DNA of 64,000 nucleotides from Chengkuizengella axinellae (GCF_030730905.1 NZ_JAVAMP010000002.1:124001-188000); one strand, 5' to 3'; positions 25,602 through 34,921 are shown, counted from the stretch's first letter. The notes: generated by a model not told the origin, from the sequence alone. A program made the numbers and translations.

Positions 25602-26306
25602 ATGGAATATACGATTTTAGTTGCGGATGATGAAACAAATATCACGGATGTTTGTTCCAGATATTTAGAAAGAGAAGGATACCACGTAATTACTGTTAAT
25701 GATGGAGAAGTTGCCTTAGAAATGTGGAAAAAAGAATCCCTTGATTTAATCATTCTTGATTTAATGATGCCAGGCAAAACGGGATGGCAAGTATGTGAAG
25801 AAATTAGAAACAAAGATGACATCCCCATTATTATGTTAACTGCAAGAGCAGAGGAAATGGATCGGGTAATGGGACTAACAATGGGGGCGGATGATTATTT
25901 GACAAAACCATTCAGTCCAAGGGAATTAGTGTTGAGAGTAAAAGGGATTTTACGCAGACAGCAGCGTGTTGTTGCTCAACCTTTCTCTGAACCTGATATC
26001 ATTAAATTTTCAGGATTAGAAATTGATGTGAAAAAAAGAAGCGTAACGGTGAATGGGAAGCCAATAGAATTAACATATAAAGAGTTTGAAGTTTTATTGC
26101 TATTATCCAGTCATCCTAATCAAGTTTTCTCTAGGGATCAACTACTGAATAAAGTGTGGAATAGTGACTATGAAGGAGATATGAATACAGTAACGGTTCA
26201 TGTTCGAAGACTGCGGGAGAAGATAGAACCTGATGCTTCAAAACCGAAGTATATAAAAACGGTTTGGGGAATTGGTTATAAAATAGAAGGAAGTAATGAG
26301 TCATGA
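25602..26306 (+). CDS. OmpR/PhoB-family response regulator, 234 aa
   Basis: Residues 1-120 form a receiver domain with the acidic pair D9/D10 in VADDETN, the phospho-acceptor D53 in IILDLMMPG, the Thr in IIMLTAR and the Lys in YLTKPFSP. Residues about 135-230 are a winged-helix effector (LTYKEFEVLLLLSSHPNQVF, then VTVHVRRLREKIE and YIKTVWGIGYKIE), the OmpR/PhoB type. The stop overlaps the kinase start by four bases. Established knowledge: such proteins are phosphorylated by the partner kinase and bind direct repeats; the repeated word at 25515 and 25546 is a candidate site. The stimulus is unknown. The ribosome binding site is weak (GGAGTAAG). Confidence 0.9.
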   Translation: MEYTILVADDETNITDVCSRYLEREGYHVITVNDGEVALEMWKKESLDLIILDLMMPGKTGWQVCEEIRNKDDIPIIMLTARAEEMDRVMGLTMGADDYLTKPFSPRELVLRVKGILRRQQRVVAQPFSEPDIIKFSGLEIDVKKRSVTVNGKPIELTYKEFEVLLLLSSHPNQVFSRDQLLNKVWNSDYEGDMNTVTVHVRRLREKIEPDASKPKYIKTVWGIGYKIEGSNES

Positions 26307-27343
26307 AATTAAGAAGCTACCTATTTTTAGCAAATATAATCAGTGTGGGTTTTATCCTTTTTTCATTATTTTATGTATATGACCATATGAAATTAACCAA
26401 AGAAGATTTTTACCTTTTAAGCTCAGTCACAATAGGGGCTAGTCTTCTATCTTTTATCATTCATTTTATTGTCATGCATCCGGTACAAAAATCACTGCGG
26501 TTAATTAGGGAACAAGCAAAAAGAATTTCTGAAGGAGATTTTCAAGGAGAAGTACCGAATATCGGTCCCAAGGAATTTAAAGCATTAGCAGTCCAGTTTA
26601 ATGAAATGAATGAAAAGCTAGATGAGAGCTTTCGTAAAATTACGCAAACGGAATCCTCGCGGAGAGAATTAGTTGCCAATGTTTCACATGATTTAAGAAC
26701 TCCTCTAGCTTCTATTCAATCTTATGTTGAGGCACTCCAAGATGACGTGATACAAGATAAAAATAAAAAGAATGAATATTTAAATACAATACAAATGGAG
26801 ACGAAACGACTTGGAAACTTAATTGAAGATCTATTTCATTTATCTAGATTAGATGCTGGAGCGGATCATTTTGAACCTGAGCCAAGTTATATTGATCCTA
26901 TTATTATAGAGACACTGCAAGGTTTTGCGATTCAGATTGAAGAAAAAGGGTTAGATGTATCTGTCAACATACCAGATAACTCACCTAAATTATCAATGAT
27001 GCCTAATAAAATTATTCGAGTATTGCAAAACTTAATTGGAAATGCGATAAGACATTCTCCGAAAGGAAGCACACTTGAACTCTCTATTAAAAATATCGAT
27101 GGACAAAAAGTATTAGTTTCTGTAAAAGATGAGGGAGAGGGGTTACCAACAGAAGAAAAAGAGAGAATTTTTGAAAGATTTTATCGTACGGATAAATCAA
27201 GAAATAGATATAGTGGTGGTTCAGGTTTAGGCTTAGCCATTGCAAAAGGAATTATAGATTTGCATGGTGGAGAAATTGGAGTGGACAGTGAAGAAGGAAA
27301 GGGTAGTCGGTTTTGGTTTACTTTGCAACTAGAAGATCAGTAA
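26303..27343 (+). CDS. Membrane sensor histidine kinase, 346 aa
   Basis: Two N-terminal membrane helices (about residues 5-25 and 38-60) flank a very short external loop of about ten residues, so there is little room for an extracellular sensor domain. A HAMP domain follows (PVQKSLRLIREQAKRISEGD), then the phospho-acceptor H-box LVANVSHDLRTPLASIQ and an ATPase domain with N (NLIGNAIRHS), G1 (DEGEGLP), F (ERFYR) and G2 (GGSGLGLAI) boxes. It overlaps the response regulator gene by four bases and is its cognate kinase. The short loop suggests intramembrane sensing, as in bacitracin- or envelope-stress kinases; the ligand is not evident. Confidence 0.9.
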   Translation: MKLRSYLFLANIISVGFILFSLFYVYDHMKLTKEDFYLLSSVTIGASLLSFIIHFIVMHPVQKSLRLIREQAKRISEGDFQGEVPNIGPKEFKALAVQFNEMNEKLDESFRKITQTESSRRELVANVSHDLRTPLASIQSYVEALQDDVIQDKNKKNEYLNTIQMETKRLGNLIEDLFHLSRLDAGADHFEPEPSYIDPIIIETLQGFAIQIEEKGLDVSVNIPDNSPKLSMMPNKIIRVLQNLIGNAIRHSPKGSTLELSIKNIDGQKVLVSVKDEGEGLPTEEKERIFERFYRTDKSRNRYSGGSGLGLAIAKGIIDLHGGEIGVDSEEGKGSRFWFTLQLEDQ

Positions 27344-27344
27344 A

Positions 27345-27392
27345 AAAGGCTATTTCAGAAAGCATCAAAATCGATGAAGAAATAGTTTTTTT
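27345..27392 (+). terminator. Terminator after the two-component operon
   Basis: CTATTTC at 27350-27356 pairs with GAAATAG at 27379-27385, with an inner CATC/GATG helix, and is followed by a seven-T run. It begins directly behind the kinase stop codon. Confidence 0.7.
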
Positions 27393-27535
27393 ATTTAAAA
27401 AAGAAATAATTCCATTACTTTTGTCACCTTCATAAGTGACTTAATCTATATTGTTCGCTTCTTTACGAATTCATATAATGGATGGTGAGTGGAGGAACAG
27501 CGTATCTATTTTAAAGTAGATCAGGCAGGAGGTTG

Positions 27536-28315
27536 GTGAAAGTAAATAAAAAGGTTATTTCTTTTATCGTGTTGGTTTTTGTTTTGATGGCATACCCTTA
27601 TTATTCAATCATTACGAATGGAATTAAGAATAGCACTGGTTGGGTTATGCTTTTAGCCATGTGGTCACCAGGTATATCAGCAGTGATAATCAAACTATAT
27701 TTTGATCGAAATATAAAAGGGTTTGGGTGGGAATTTAAGAACTTTAAACTATTTATATTGTCATACTTCATCCCCTTTTTCATAGGTTTACTCATTTATT
27801 CTATTGCTTGGATGACAGGATTAGGAGAATTACAACCCCTTTCATTATTAAACCTTATTTTGCTTCCAACGTTAGGTGTAATGATGAGTTCACTCTTTGT
27901 TATTGGAGAGGAAATTGGTTGGAGAGGTTTTTTACTACCCGAGATCTATCGGACTTTGTCTTATACTAAAACTTCTTTTGTGATAGCTGCTATTTGGTGC
28001 ATATATCATTATCCTATTCTATTTTTAGGTGGTTATCACAATGGTACTTCAGTATGGCTTTCATTTTTGTTTTTTACATTAAGTATTATAGGGGTTTCAT
28101 TCGTAGTCACATGGATTAGAATAAAATCTGACAGTATATGGCCTGCAGTGTTGATCCATTCAAGTCATAACTTATTCTTTCAACAATACTTCAATCCCAT
28201 GACAGTAAGTAACTCGGAATATACCGAATGGTTTACAACTGAGTTTGGGGCAGGCGCTGCTGTTTTATATGGTATAGCAGGATATTATTTTTGGAGAAAA
28301 AGACATTTATTATGA
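27536..28315 (+). CDS. CPBP (CAAX/Abi) family membrane protease
   Basis: The start is uncertain: GTG 27536 and TTG 27533 both sit very close to the AGGAGG at 27527-27532. The product has about seven membrane helices and the three CPBP motifs: EEIGWRGFLLPE (EExxxR), FVIAAIWCIYHYP (with conserved His) and AVLIHSSHNLFF (HxxxN-like). Established knowledge: this family includes type II CAAX prenyl proteases and bacteriocin-immunity proteins, with a Glu/His metal site inside the membrane. A second member of the family lies on the minus strand at 46828. The gene stands alone between the two-component operon and a small NTF2-fold gene. The substrate is unknown. Confidence 0.85.
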   Translation: MKVNKKVISFIVLVFVLMAYPYYSIITNGIKNSTGWVMLLAMWSPGISAVIIKLYFDRNIKGFGWEFKNFKLFILSYFIPFFIGLLIYSIAWMTGLGELQPLSLLNLILLPTLGVMMSSLFVIGEEIGWRGFLLPEIYRTLSYTKTSFVIAAIWCIYHYPILFLGGYHNGTSVWLSFLFFTLSIIGVSFVVTWIRIKSDSIWPAVLIHSSHNLFFQQYFNPMTVSNSEYTEWFTTEFGAGAAVLYGIAGYYFWRKRHLL

Positions 28316-28464
28316 GGAAGATAGAAGATAGATCAAAGATTTGTGTATAAGAAGAGAATAAGTGCAAGATTTAGCAGTATAGGGAGGGAAGACGTTATTG
28401 GAAAACATGTGTTCATCAATAGTATGATGAACAACTTTGTTAGTTTTTCGTAACGGAAATAATT

Positions 28465-28827
28465 ATGAATTTTACAGAGACTTTGCAAGATCATTTACAA
28501 GCTGTATCAAATAAGGATTTGGAACGATTTTTACTTACAGTACACCCAGATATTACACTTGTGTTGCCAAATGGAAAGTATATTGATAATGATGAGGAAT
28601 TTAAAAAATTCCATGAATCTTGGTTTGCAGATGATGATTGGCGAATCCAATTTGAAATTGTAAAAGTATTGGAAACAGAAGGAATGTGTTCTGCATTACT
28701 TCGTGTTATATATGATGATATTGATCCTAATAATCAGCCTTATCAGAAAAAATATTATCTTCAGTTATTATTTAAGAAAAAAGATGGGAAATGGTTGCTT
28801 GTTTTTGACCAGAATACCTTTATGTAA
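28465..28827 (+). CDS. NTF2-fold (SnoaL/DUF4440-like) protein, 120 aa
   Basis: The sequence starts MNFTETLQDHLQAVSNKDLE and continues with FLLTVHPDITLVLPNGKYI, EEFKKFHESWFAD, and the closing WLLVFDQNTFM, the helix-then-curved-sheet pattern of SnoaL/DUF4440 proteins, which bind small molecules or act as simple isomerases. The ribosome binding site is poor (TAACGGA), and the 150 bases upstream contain a better site (AGGGAGGG at 28380) not followed by a usable start in this frame. A short hairpin terminator follows at 28839. No catalytic residue can be assigned. The gene may be a single-gene unit. Confidence 0.7.
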   Translation: MNFTETLQDHLQAVSNKDLERFLLTVHPDITLVLPNGKYIDNDEEFKKFHESWFADDDWRIQFEIVKVLETEGMCSALLRVIYDDIDPNNQPYQKKYYLQLLFKKKDGKWLLVFDQNTFM

Positions 28828-28838
28828 TAAGTTGAATA

Positions 28839-28862
28839 AATCACCATTAGGTGGTTTTTTTT
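28839..28862 (+). terminator. Terminator after the NTF2-fold gene
   Basis: AATCACC and GGTGGTT form a seven-pair stem with an ATTA loop followed by eight T residues. A second hairpin, TTGGGAG/CTCCCAA at 28866-28888, follows closely. Confidence 0.75.
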
Positions 28863-29150
28863 GCATTGGGAGGTATAACAACTCCCAAGATTTTCTTTTG
28901 AAGAAGGTCGACTAATGTTTCATGATGAACTTCCATGTGACGAACATCGGTATAAGGGAATTTTTGAAAATCTTTGACAATGAAATAAAAAGTGGGTAAG
29001 AGAACATATGGCGTACATCTGGTTTTAGCACAAGTTTAAATTATGAAGTACCCATTAAAAAAAGCAGTTATCAATGTAATACTTATTTAATATTTAGGTT
29101 ATTTTTTATTAAGATGTCTTCGTTATACTTCATCTTGTAAACACAAACCG
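28863..29150 (-). other. Intergenic stretch with a possible minus-strand gene remnant
   Basis: No complete gene is seen. Read on the minus strand, about 28870-28990 gives a plausible protein-like sequence containing IVKDFQKFPYTDVRHMEV and HHETLVDLLQKKILGVVIP, but with no start codon or ribosome binding site. It could be the residue of a lost gene. I do not recognise the family. Confidence 0.25.
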
Positions 29151-29167
29151 AAAGGATGAAGAAAAAA

Positions 29168-29854
29168 ATGAAATTAACAGGACAAAAAAAAATAATATTA
29201 GGTGTGGTCATTGTAGCAGTATTAGGAGTAGGCTGGTGGTTAGCTTCACCATTGTTTATTGATAAACAAGTAAGTGAACCTCTTCCATTATCGAGTGGAG
29301 CAGCGTCAGATAAAATGAAGGATGGCATGGAAGACAAAGAAATGATGGAAGATGAAATGATGGAAGATGAAATGAAGGATGGCATGGAAGACAAAGAAAT
29401 GATGGAAGATGAAATGATGGAAGATGAAATGAAGGATGGCATGGAAGATAAAGAAATGATGGAAGATGAAATGAAAGATGGCATGGAAGATAAAGAGATG
29501 ATGGACGATGAAATGAAAGACGAAATGGTTGATCTTAGTTTCTCAGGAAGCTTCGTAGATGCTGACAGCACACACTCAGCTTCAGGTGATGTATTTACAG
29601 TAAATACGGATGATGGTGTATACTTACGTTTTGAAAATTTTGACGCAACTAACGGTCCTGATTTATATGTTTATTTAGCTAAATCCGGTGAAAAAACTTC
29701 AGAAGGAATTAGATTGGAAAAACTAAAAGGAAATGTTGGAGATCAAAACTACCTGCTTCCTGAAGGCGTTGATTTATCTGAATATGATAAAGTAGTTATT
29801 TGGTGTAAAGCATTTGATGTAGACTTTGGTTATGCTGAATTGTCTAAATCGTAA
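29168..29854 (+). CDS. Membrane-anchored DM13-domain protein with Met/Asp/Glu repeat linker
   Basis: I choose ATG 29168, because ATG 29156 touches the AAAGG ribosome binding site. An N-terminal membrane helix (IILGVVIVAVLGVGWWL) anchors the protein outside the cell. Next comes a low-complexity linker of about 70 residues built from MKDGMEDKEMMEDEMMEDE units (nt about 29312-29530). The C-terminal 100 residues are a DM13 domain: SGSFVDADSTHSASG, LRFENFDATNGPDLYVYL, and a conserved Cys in VVIWCKAFDVDFGYAEL. Established knowledge: DM13 domains are proposed redox or electron-transfer modules, and the single Cys is characteristic. It lies 17 bases before a molybdopterin oxidoreductase, supporting a redox pair. 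The linker could bind metal ions such as copper or manganese; that is inferred. Confidence 0.85.
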   Translation: MKLTGQKKIILGVVIVAVLGVGWWLASPLFIDKQVSEPLPLSSGAASDKMKDGMEDKEMMEDEMMEDEMKDGMEDKEMMEDEMMEDEMKDGMEDKEMMEDEMKDGMEDKEMMDDEMKDEMVDLSFSGSFVDADSTHSASGDVFTVNTDDGVYLRFENFDATNGPDLYVYLAKSGEKTSEGIRLEKLKGNVGDQNYLLPEGVDLSEYDKVVIWCKAFDVDFGYAELSKS

Positions 29855-29871
29855 TACTGGATGTGATGTAA

Positions 29872-31158
29872 ATGAGAAGCAAGTGGAATTGGTTTAAAAT
29901 ACCGTATGGTAAAAAGTTAAGGAATCTTCACAAGTGGAATGCTTGGGTAATATTAATTTTAGCGATCACCGGAGGGATATTATTTATTCCCTCCATCAGA
30001 GGTGATTTAGGATGGATAAGATCGGTTTTAAAGGAATTTCATATTTATATCGGATTTGTATCGATTCTCCTATTAATCATGTACATTCCTTATCTATTCA
30101 AACATATAAAACAATTAAGAAAAAAAACAAACCAAAAAATAAATCTAGGGATTGTATTATTTCTAATTATTGGATGGAGTTTATCAGGAGTAGTATTATG
30201 GCAGTATAGGAACCTACCTCCATCGTGGACAAATACAGCTTTGTTCTGGCATGATTTATTAACATGGGTTGGCATACCTTATGTGATATATCACTCTATT
30301 ACTAGATTAAGGTGGCTAAATAAGAAAAGAGTAGCTTCAAAGAAAGAAAGTCAGGATGTGCAATCTAATGATGAAGATTTGAATGAGACAGATGATGATC
30401 TTCAAAAGCGGATTGCAGCATGGATGGAAAAGTCTCCTGTTTCACGTCGCAATTTCATCCGAGTTTCTGTAGGAACTTTACTAGTATTAGGAATCGGTCC
30501 TTCCTTTTACAAGTGGATGAAAAAAACCTTTGATACAGGCGGATCAGATTTAACGGAGTTTACAGCAGGTGATGGTAATCGAATGCTGCCAGCACCAAAA
30601 CCTCTTCCAGATTCTCAAAAAGTAATTGGGGGAGGGAGTCAGGGGAATTATAGAGTATATAGTGTAACAGAGATTCCTTCTTTTTCATCAGATGCTTGGA
30701 GTTTTACCATTACAGGTTTGGTAGGTCATAAAATGACTTGGAGTTGGGAGCAATTTCTGAAAATACCTAGAAAGGTTCAAGTTAGTGATTTTCATTGTAT
30801 TACTGGATGGTCTGTTTATAGTAATACATGGGAAGGTATCCCACTATCTCATTTGTTGGATTTGGCAGGTGTAGATTCAAAAGCAAAATACGTCAAGTTA
30901 TATTCGGGAGACGGTGTATACACAGACGCATTATCCTTAGATCAGGCACGATTAGATGATGTAATGGTAGCAGTTTTGTTAGACGGAAAACCAATACCAC
31001 AAAAGTTAGGTGGTCCAGTAAGGTTAGTCGTTCCCAAAATGTATGCATATAAATCAGTGAAGTGGTTGCAAAGTATAGAATTGATAGAAGAAGAGCATTT
31101 AGGATATTGGGAAGTGCGTGGTTACGAAAACGATGCATGGGTGAAGGGTATAACTTGA
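29872..31158 (+). CDS. Cytochrome b561-like/molybdopterin (sulfite oxidase-type) oxidoreductase, 428 aa
   Basis: The N-terminal 150 residues hold four membrane helices with His residues near their ends (NLHKWNAWVI, EFHIYIGFV, FWHDLLTWVG, IYHSITRLRW), suggesting haem b binding. A twin-Arg-like stretch SRRNFIRVSVGTLLVLGIG follows near residue 195, then the extracytoplasmic molybdopterin domain with the Mo-ligand Cys in DFHCITGWSVY, plus GPVRLVVPKMYAYKSVKWL and a closing GYWEVRGYENDAWV segment. It ends shortly after that domain and lacks a dimerisation domain, as in YedY-like enzymes. It partners with the upstream DM13 protein. The substrate is unknown; repair of oxidised residues or sulfite/S-oxide chemistry are possibilities from related enzymes. 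Confidence 0.85.
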   Translation: MRSKWNWFKIPYGKKLRNLHKWNAWVILILAITGGILFIPSIRGDLGWIRSVLKEFHIYIGFVSILLLIMYIPYLFKHIKQLRKKTNQKINLGIVLFLIIGWSLSGVVLWQYRNLPPSWTNTALFWHDLLTWVGIPYVIYHSITRLRWLNKKRVASKKESQDVQSNDEDLNETDDDLQKRIAAWMEKSPVSRRNFIRVSVGTLLVLGIGPSFYKWMKKTFDTGGSDLTEFTAGDGNRMLPAPKPLPDSQKVIGGGSQGNYRVYSVTEIPSFSSDAWSFTITGLVGHKMTWSWEQFLKIPRKVQVSDFHCITGWSVYSNTWEGIPLSHLLDLAGVDSKAKYVKLYSGDGVYTDALSLDQARLDDVMVAVLLDGKPIPQKLGGPVRLVVPKMYAYKSVKWLQSIELIEEEHLGYWEVRGYENDAWVKGIT

Positions 31159-31185
31159 TCACAAATCAAGTTATATCCTTTTATT
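31147..31185 (+). terminator. Terminator overlapping the oxidoreductase stop codon
   Basis: GGTATAACTTGAT at 31147-31159 pairs with ATCAAGTTATATCC at 31165-31178 and is followed by TTTTATT. The stem includes the end of the coding sequence. Confidence 0.8.
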
Positions 31186-31242
31186 AATATTAAGAAAGAT
31201 GATTTTCCTCTAAGTGAAGTGTTATAATGATAATTTGAAAGT

Positions 31243-32523
31243 GTGTACATAAATGAAAATGTCACCAAAAGGAAGGAGAAAGAGCAAATTTTAGAGATAA
31301 AACAACCTATACAACCGCAAGAACGAATTACAATCTTAGATGTTTTAAGAGGCTTTGCAATTTTAGGGATATTGATTTCAAATATGCCTTATTTTCAGTC
31401 CCCTCAGTTATACAACAATTTATTGATTGAAAAAGTTTGGACGCATGCTTTAGACCCGTACATAGATATGTTGTATGTGGTTTTCATCCAAGGGAAGTTT
31501 TACACGTTATTTTCTTTTTTATTTGGCGTTGGATTTGTAATATTCATGTCGAGGGCTTCTCAATCAGTTGAAAAACCGAAATTGTTATTAAGTCGAAGAT
31601 TATTTATTTTATTAATAATAGGTCTCATACACGCGTTGCTAATTTGGTGGGGGGATATTTTAGTTACATATGCTGTTCTTGGTTTTGTGTTACTGTTATT
31701 CACAAAAACTAATCCTAAGTGGTTATTAGGTATCGCCGTTGGCTTAGTGGCTGTGTATAATCTTTTGATTTATTTCTTAGTCACGGTTGTAAGTGAGCTT
31801 GGAAGTGAAAGTATAATACCAACACCAACAAATGATTTTTCTATAGAATTGATACGCATGAGAGATTCAATCCTTCACTATGGGGAGGGGACTTTCAATG
31901 AGATTATTATGCAAAATATAAATGATTGGTTATATGTATCTGATTCAGGAATTATTTCTGGTTTATTTTTAATTTTACCTATGTTTTTATTAGGGAGTTA
32001 CTTTGGTAAACGTAATATCTTTGGAAGATTGAATGATCATGCAGCTCTGTTTAAAAAAATCTGGATTTGGAGTTTAATCGCTGGGTTACCATTACAAATG
32101 ATGAAGTTATGGGCATATCAGTATATCAATGAATTTACTCTTTCTATTCATTCTTTTTGGTATTATGTTGGAATAACAATAGGAGATCCAATCATGTGTT
32201 TCTTTTACCTTACATCTATTGTAATATTATATCAGAGGCAGATTCTAAAAACTTTATGGATCAATATAAGCAGAGTGGGACGAATGGCATTAAGTCACTA
32301 TTTGTTTCAATCTGTTATTTGTGGCTTTATTTTTTATAATTATGGTTTAGGTCTCTATGGTAAGTTAGGGCTTGGTATGGGATTCATAATAGCACTTATG
32401 ATTTATATTTTTCAAATATGGTTCAGCAAATTCTGGTTTGGAAAATATCGATATGGTCCTGTTGAATGGATTTGGAGAATGTTAACCTATGGTAGTAAGA
32501 TCAGCATAAGTAGGGGAAAATAA
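31243..32523 (+). CDS. DUF418-family membrane protein, 426 aa
   Basis: The diagnostic N-terminal block is ERITILDVLRGFAILGILIS, followed by QGKFYTLFSFLFGVGF and about ten membrane helices, ending with FGKYRYGPVEWIWRMLTYG, the typical DUF418 C-terminus (YeiB-like). The start is uncertain. GTG 31243 has no ribosome binding site and lies close behind a TATAAT at 31223-31228. A strong AAGGAAGGAG lies at about 31269, nine bases before an ATT codon (31288) that could be a rare start. The product is membrane-embedded and possibly a transporter or modifying enzyme; no activity is established for the family. It precedes deoB by 41 bases. Confidence 0.8.
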   Translation: MYINENVTKRKEKEQILEIKQPIQPQERITILDVLRGFAILGILISNMPYFQSPQLYNNLLIEKVWTHALDPYIDMLYVVFIQGKFYTLFSFLFGVGFVIFMSRASQSVEKPKLLLSRRLFILLIIGLIHALLIWWGDILVTYAVLGFVLLLFTKTNPKWLLGIAVGLVAVYNLLIYFLVTVVSELGSESIIPTPTNDFSIELIRMRDSILHYGEGTFNEIIMQNINDWLYVSDSGIISGLFLILPMFLLGSYFGKRNIFGRLNDHAALFKKIWIWSLIAGLPLQMMKLWAYQYINEFTLSIHSFWYYVGITIGDPIMCFFYLTSIVILYQRQILKTLWINISRVGRMALSHYLFQSVICGFIFYNYGLGLYGKLGLGMGFIIALMIYIFQIWFSKFWFGKYRYGPVEWIWRMLTYGSKISISRGK

Positions 32524-32564
32524 GCACGAATACTCAGTAATTAATTGCTAGGAGGAATTTTCAG

Positions 32565-33737
32565 ATGAGTTTTAAACGTATATCTTTAATTGTATTGGAT
32601 AGTGTAGGGATTGGAGAAATGCCGGATGCAGAACAATTTGGCGACAAAGGTGCTCACACACTTCAACATATAGCGGAGCATGCAAGTTTTTTTTCAATAC
32701 CAAATATGGAGAAACTTGGTCTTGGAAATATAACAGAAATGAAAGGAATTCAAGCTGTTTCTAAACCTGTTGCACATTATGGGAAAATGGAAGAGGCTTC
32801 TGTAGGAAAAGATACAATGACTGGTCATTGGGAAATTATGGGGTTAAAAGTGACCATTCCTTTTAAAACTTATCCAGATGGCTTTCCTGAGGAACTGTTG
32901 AAACAATTTGAAGAAAAAACAGGCAGAAAAGTGATCGGAAATAAACCAGCTTCTGGTACAGAAATTTTGGATGAGTTAGGCGAACAACAGATGAAGGAAG
33001 GTTCATGGATCGTATATACTTCAGCAGATAGTGTATTTCAGATAGCAGCGCATGAAGATATTATTCCTTTAGAAGAACTTTATAAAGCATGTGAAATTGC
33101 AAGAGAGTTGACATTAGATGGTGAATTTGCTGTCGGCAGAGTCATTGCACGTCCTTACATAGGAGAACCAGGTAATTTTAAACGAACTGCAAATCGTCAC
33201 GACTATGCTTTGAAACCACCTGCACGAACAGTGATGAATGAATTGAAAGATGGAAATAAAGACAGCATTGCTATAGGAAAAATAAGTGATATTTTCTCAG
33301 GTGAGGGTGTGACAGAATCCTATCCAACTAAAAGCAACTTGGATGGCATTAAGCGGACAATTGATGTATTGAAAAAGGACTTTAATGGCATGGTCTTTAC
33401 AAATTTAGTTGATTTTGATTCATTATTCGGACATCGTCGTGATCCAGAAGGATATGCTAAGGCATTAGAAGAATTTGATGCGTATTTGCCCCAAATTATG
33501 GATGAAATTGGGGAGGATGATTTATTAATTATTACAGCTGATCATGGCAACGATCCAATCCATCATGGGACGGACCATACAAGAGAATATGTACCCTTGT
33601 TAATATGGAATCCAACTTTCTCAGAAGGAAAATCGTTAGGCATTCGTTCAACGTTTTCAGATATTGGAGCTTTAGTAGCAGATAATTTTAAGGTGGCTAA
33701 ACCAGAAAATGGAACGTCCTTTATAAATGAATTATAA
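32565..33737 (+). CDS. deoB: Phosphopentomutase
   Basis: ATG follows CTAGGAGGAATTTTCAG. The 390-residue length is typical. Alkaline-phosphatase-superfamily metal residues are visible: D at [13 protein letters not shown] near the start, the nucleophile Thr in [15 protein letters not shown], and the metal-binding His/Asp set in [18 protein letters not shown] and [20 protein letters not shown]. The enzyme interconverts (deoxy)ribose-1-phosphate and -5-phosphate, linking nucleoside phosphorolysis to central metabolism. It is followed by punA and, after a DUF5050 gene, by pdp, the classic nucleoside salvage set. Two hairpins lie between it and punA and may tune expression of the second gene. Confidence 0.95.
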   Translation: MSFKRISLIVLDSVGIGEMPDAEQFGDKGAHTLQHIAEHASFFSIPNMEKLGLGNITEMKGIQAVSKPVAHYGKMEEASVGKDTMTGHWEIMGLKVTIPFKTYPDGFPEELLKQFEEKTGRKVIGNKPASGTEILDELGEQQMKEGSWIVYTSADSVFQIAAHEDIIPLEELYKACEIARELTLDGEFAVGRVIARPYIGEPGNFKRTANRHDYALKPPARTVMNELKDGNKDSIAIGKISDIFSGEGVTESYPTKSNLDGIKRTIDVLKKDFNGMVFTNLVDFDSLFGHRRDPEGYAKALEEFDAYLPQIMDEIGEDDLLIITADHGNDPIHHGTDHTREYVPLLIWNPTFSEGKSLGIRSTFSDIGALVADNFKVAKPENGTSFINEL

Positions 33738-33748
33738 AGATAATCTTG

Positions 33749-33851
33749 CTTTCAGTGGGAGTTTTTATATCTTCCGCTGAAAGTTAGATGACCTTATCAG
33801 GTGAAATTATGCTGTTATCTCCCCCTTGAAAAAGAGGGAGTCTTACAGCAT
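33749..33851 (+). other. Two hairpins between deoB and punA
   Basis: Hairpin 1 pairs CTTTCAGTGGGAG (33749-33761) with CTTCCGCTGAAAG (33771-33783). Hairpin 2 pairs ATGCTGT and CTCCC with GGGAG and ACAGCAT (33809-33851). Neither has a T-run directly behind it, so they may be RNA-stability or processing elements, or weak terminators. Confidence 0.5.
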
Positions 33852-33888
33852 GAGAAAGTGATAAAAATGAAAAATGAGGTGCGTAGGA

Positions 33889-34713
33889 ATGGGTAAAGAA
33901 ATAATAAATGAAATCAAAGAATCAGCGCAGTATATTAAAGATAAACTAGAACAATCACCAGAAGTTGGACTTGTCTTAGGCTCAGGATTGGGTGTGTTAG
34001 CAGATCAAATTGAAGAAGCTACGGATATCCCTTATGAAGAGATACCTCATTTTCCAGTATCTACTGTAGAAGGACATGATGGAAAGTTGGTAATCGGTAA
34101 ATTAGAAGGCAAAAATGTGCTTATGATGAAGGGCCGTTTTCACATGTATGAAGGGTATTCAGATGAAACCGTCTCATTCCCTATTAGAGTAATGAAGGAA
34201 TTAGGAATAAAAACACTGATTGTTACGAATGCAGCTGGTGGAGTAAATACCTTATTTGAGCCTGGAAATCTGATGTTGATTCATGATCACATTAATTTTA
34301 CAGGTAAAAATCCTTTGATAGGTCCTAATGATAGTGAATTGGGAGTTCGTTTCCCAGATATGTCTGAGGCCTATAGTAAAAGGTTAAGAGTGATAGCGGA
34401 AGCCGTATCGAGTGAGCTTTCAATTAAACTCCAGCAAGGTGTTTATATTGGATTGTTAGGTCCATCTTATGAAACACCAGCTGAGATTCGGATGCTGCGT
34501 GTTTTAGGTGCTGATGCCGTAGGAATGTCCACTGTTCCAGAAGTCATTGCAGCAAGACATGCTGGTATAGAGGTGTTAGGTATTTCATGTATTAGCAATA
34601 TGGCTGCTGGAATATTGGATCAGCCGTTATCTCATGACGAGGTAATGGAAACTACCGAGAAAGTAAAGGAGCAATTTTTAGGATTGGTCAAAGGTATTAT
34701 TCCAAAACTATAA
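33889..34713 (+). CDS. punA: Purine nucleoside phosphorylase
   Basis: ATG 33889 is preferred over ATG 33874 because GAGGTG at 33876-33881 stands seven bases upstream. The roughly 274-residue protein has the trimeric PNP signature: VGLVLGSGLGVLADQ, the phosphate-binding MKGRFHMYEGYS with its His, TNAAGGVNTLFEPGNLMLI, and the base-binding GPSYETPAEIRML with VGMSTVPEVIAARHAG. It cleaves purine (deoxy)nucleosides with phosphate to give the base and pentose-1-phosphate, the substrate of DeoB upstream. In Bacillales the pair is usually followed by dacF and spoIIA; here other genes intervene. A terminator follows at 34830. Confidence 0.95.
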   Translation: MGKEIINEIKESAQYIKDKLEQSPEVGLVLGSGLGVLADQIEEATDIPYEEIPHFPVSTVEGHDGKLVIGKLEGKNVLMMKGRFHMYEGYSDETVSFPIRVMKELGIKTLIVTNAAGGVNTLFEPGNLMLIHDHINFTGKNPLIGPNDSELGVRFPDMSEAYSKRLRVIAEAVSSELSIKLQQGVYIGLLGPSYETPAEIRMLRVLGADAVGMSTVPEVIAARHAGIEVLGISCISNMAAGILDQPLSHDEVMETTEKVKEQFLGLVKGIIPKL

Positions 34714-34829
34714 TAGGGATTAACACTGGAATATGAATGATGTTTAAAAAAACCCTCGAAATGACAAAAATTAATAAAATTTGTATGCAACTTTTTACAT
34801 GGAAAAATCGTACAACTATATAGTGATAA

Positions 34830-34867
34830 AAAACACATCCAAGGTTTAACCACTGCGGATGTGTTTT
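34830..34867. terminator. Terminator after punA
   Basis: AAAACACATCC at 34830-34840 pairs with GGATGTGTTTT at 34857-34867. T residues are on the distal arm, and A residues precede the proximal arm, so it could act in either direction. Confidence 0.65.
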
Positions 34868-34921
34868 GCAAAAGTAGAGAGTGAACCAAATAATGCAAAG
34901 TATGGTCATGGAGAGGGATCT

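Noticed and set aside
29083-29571. Minus-strand Ser/Ile-rich frame of 162 codons opposite the DM13 gene
   Set aside because: It is the antisense of the Met/Asp/Glu repeat linker and lacks a start site; the plus frame carries a recognisable DM13 domain.
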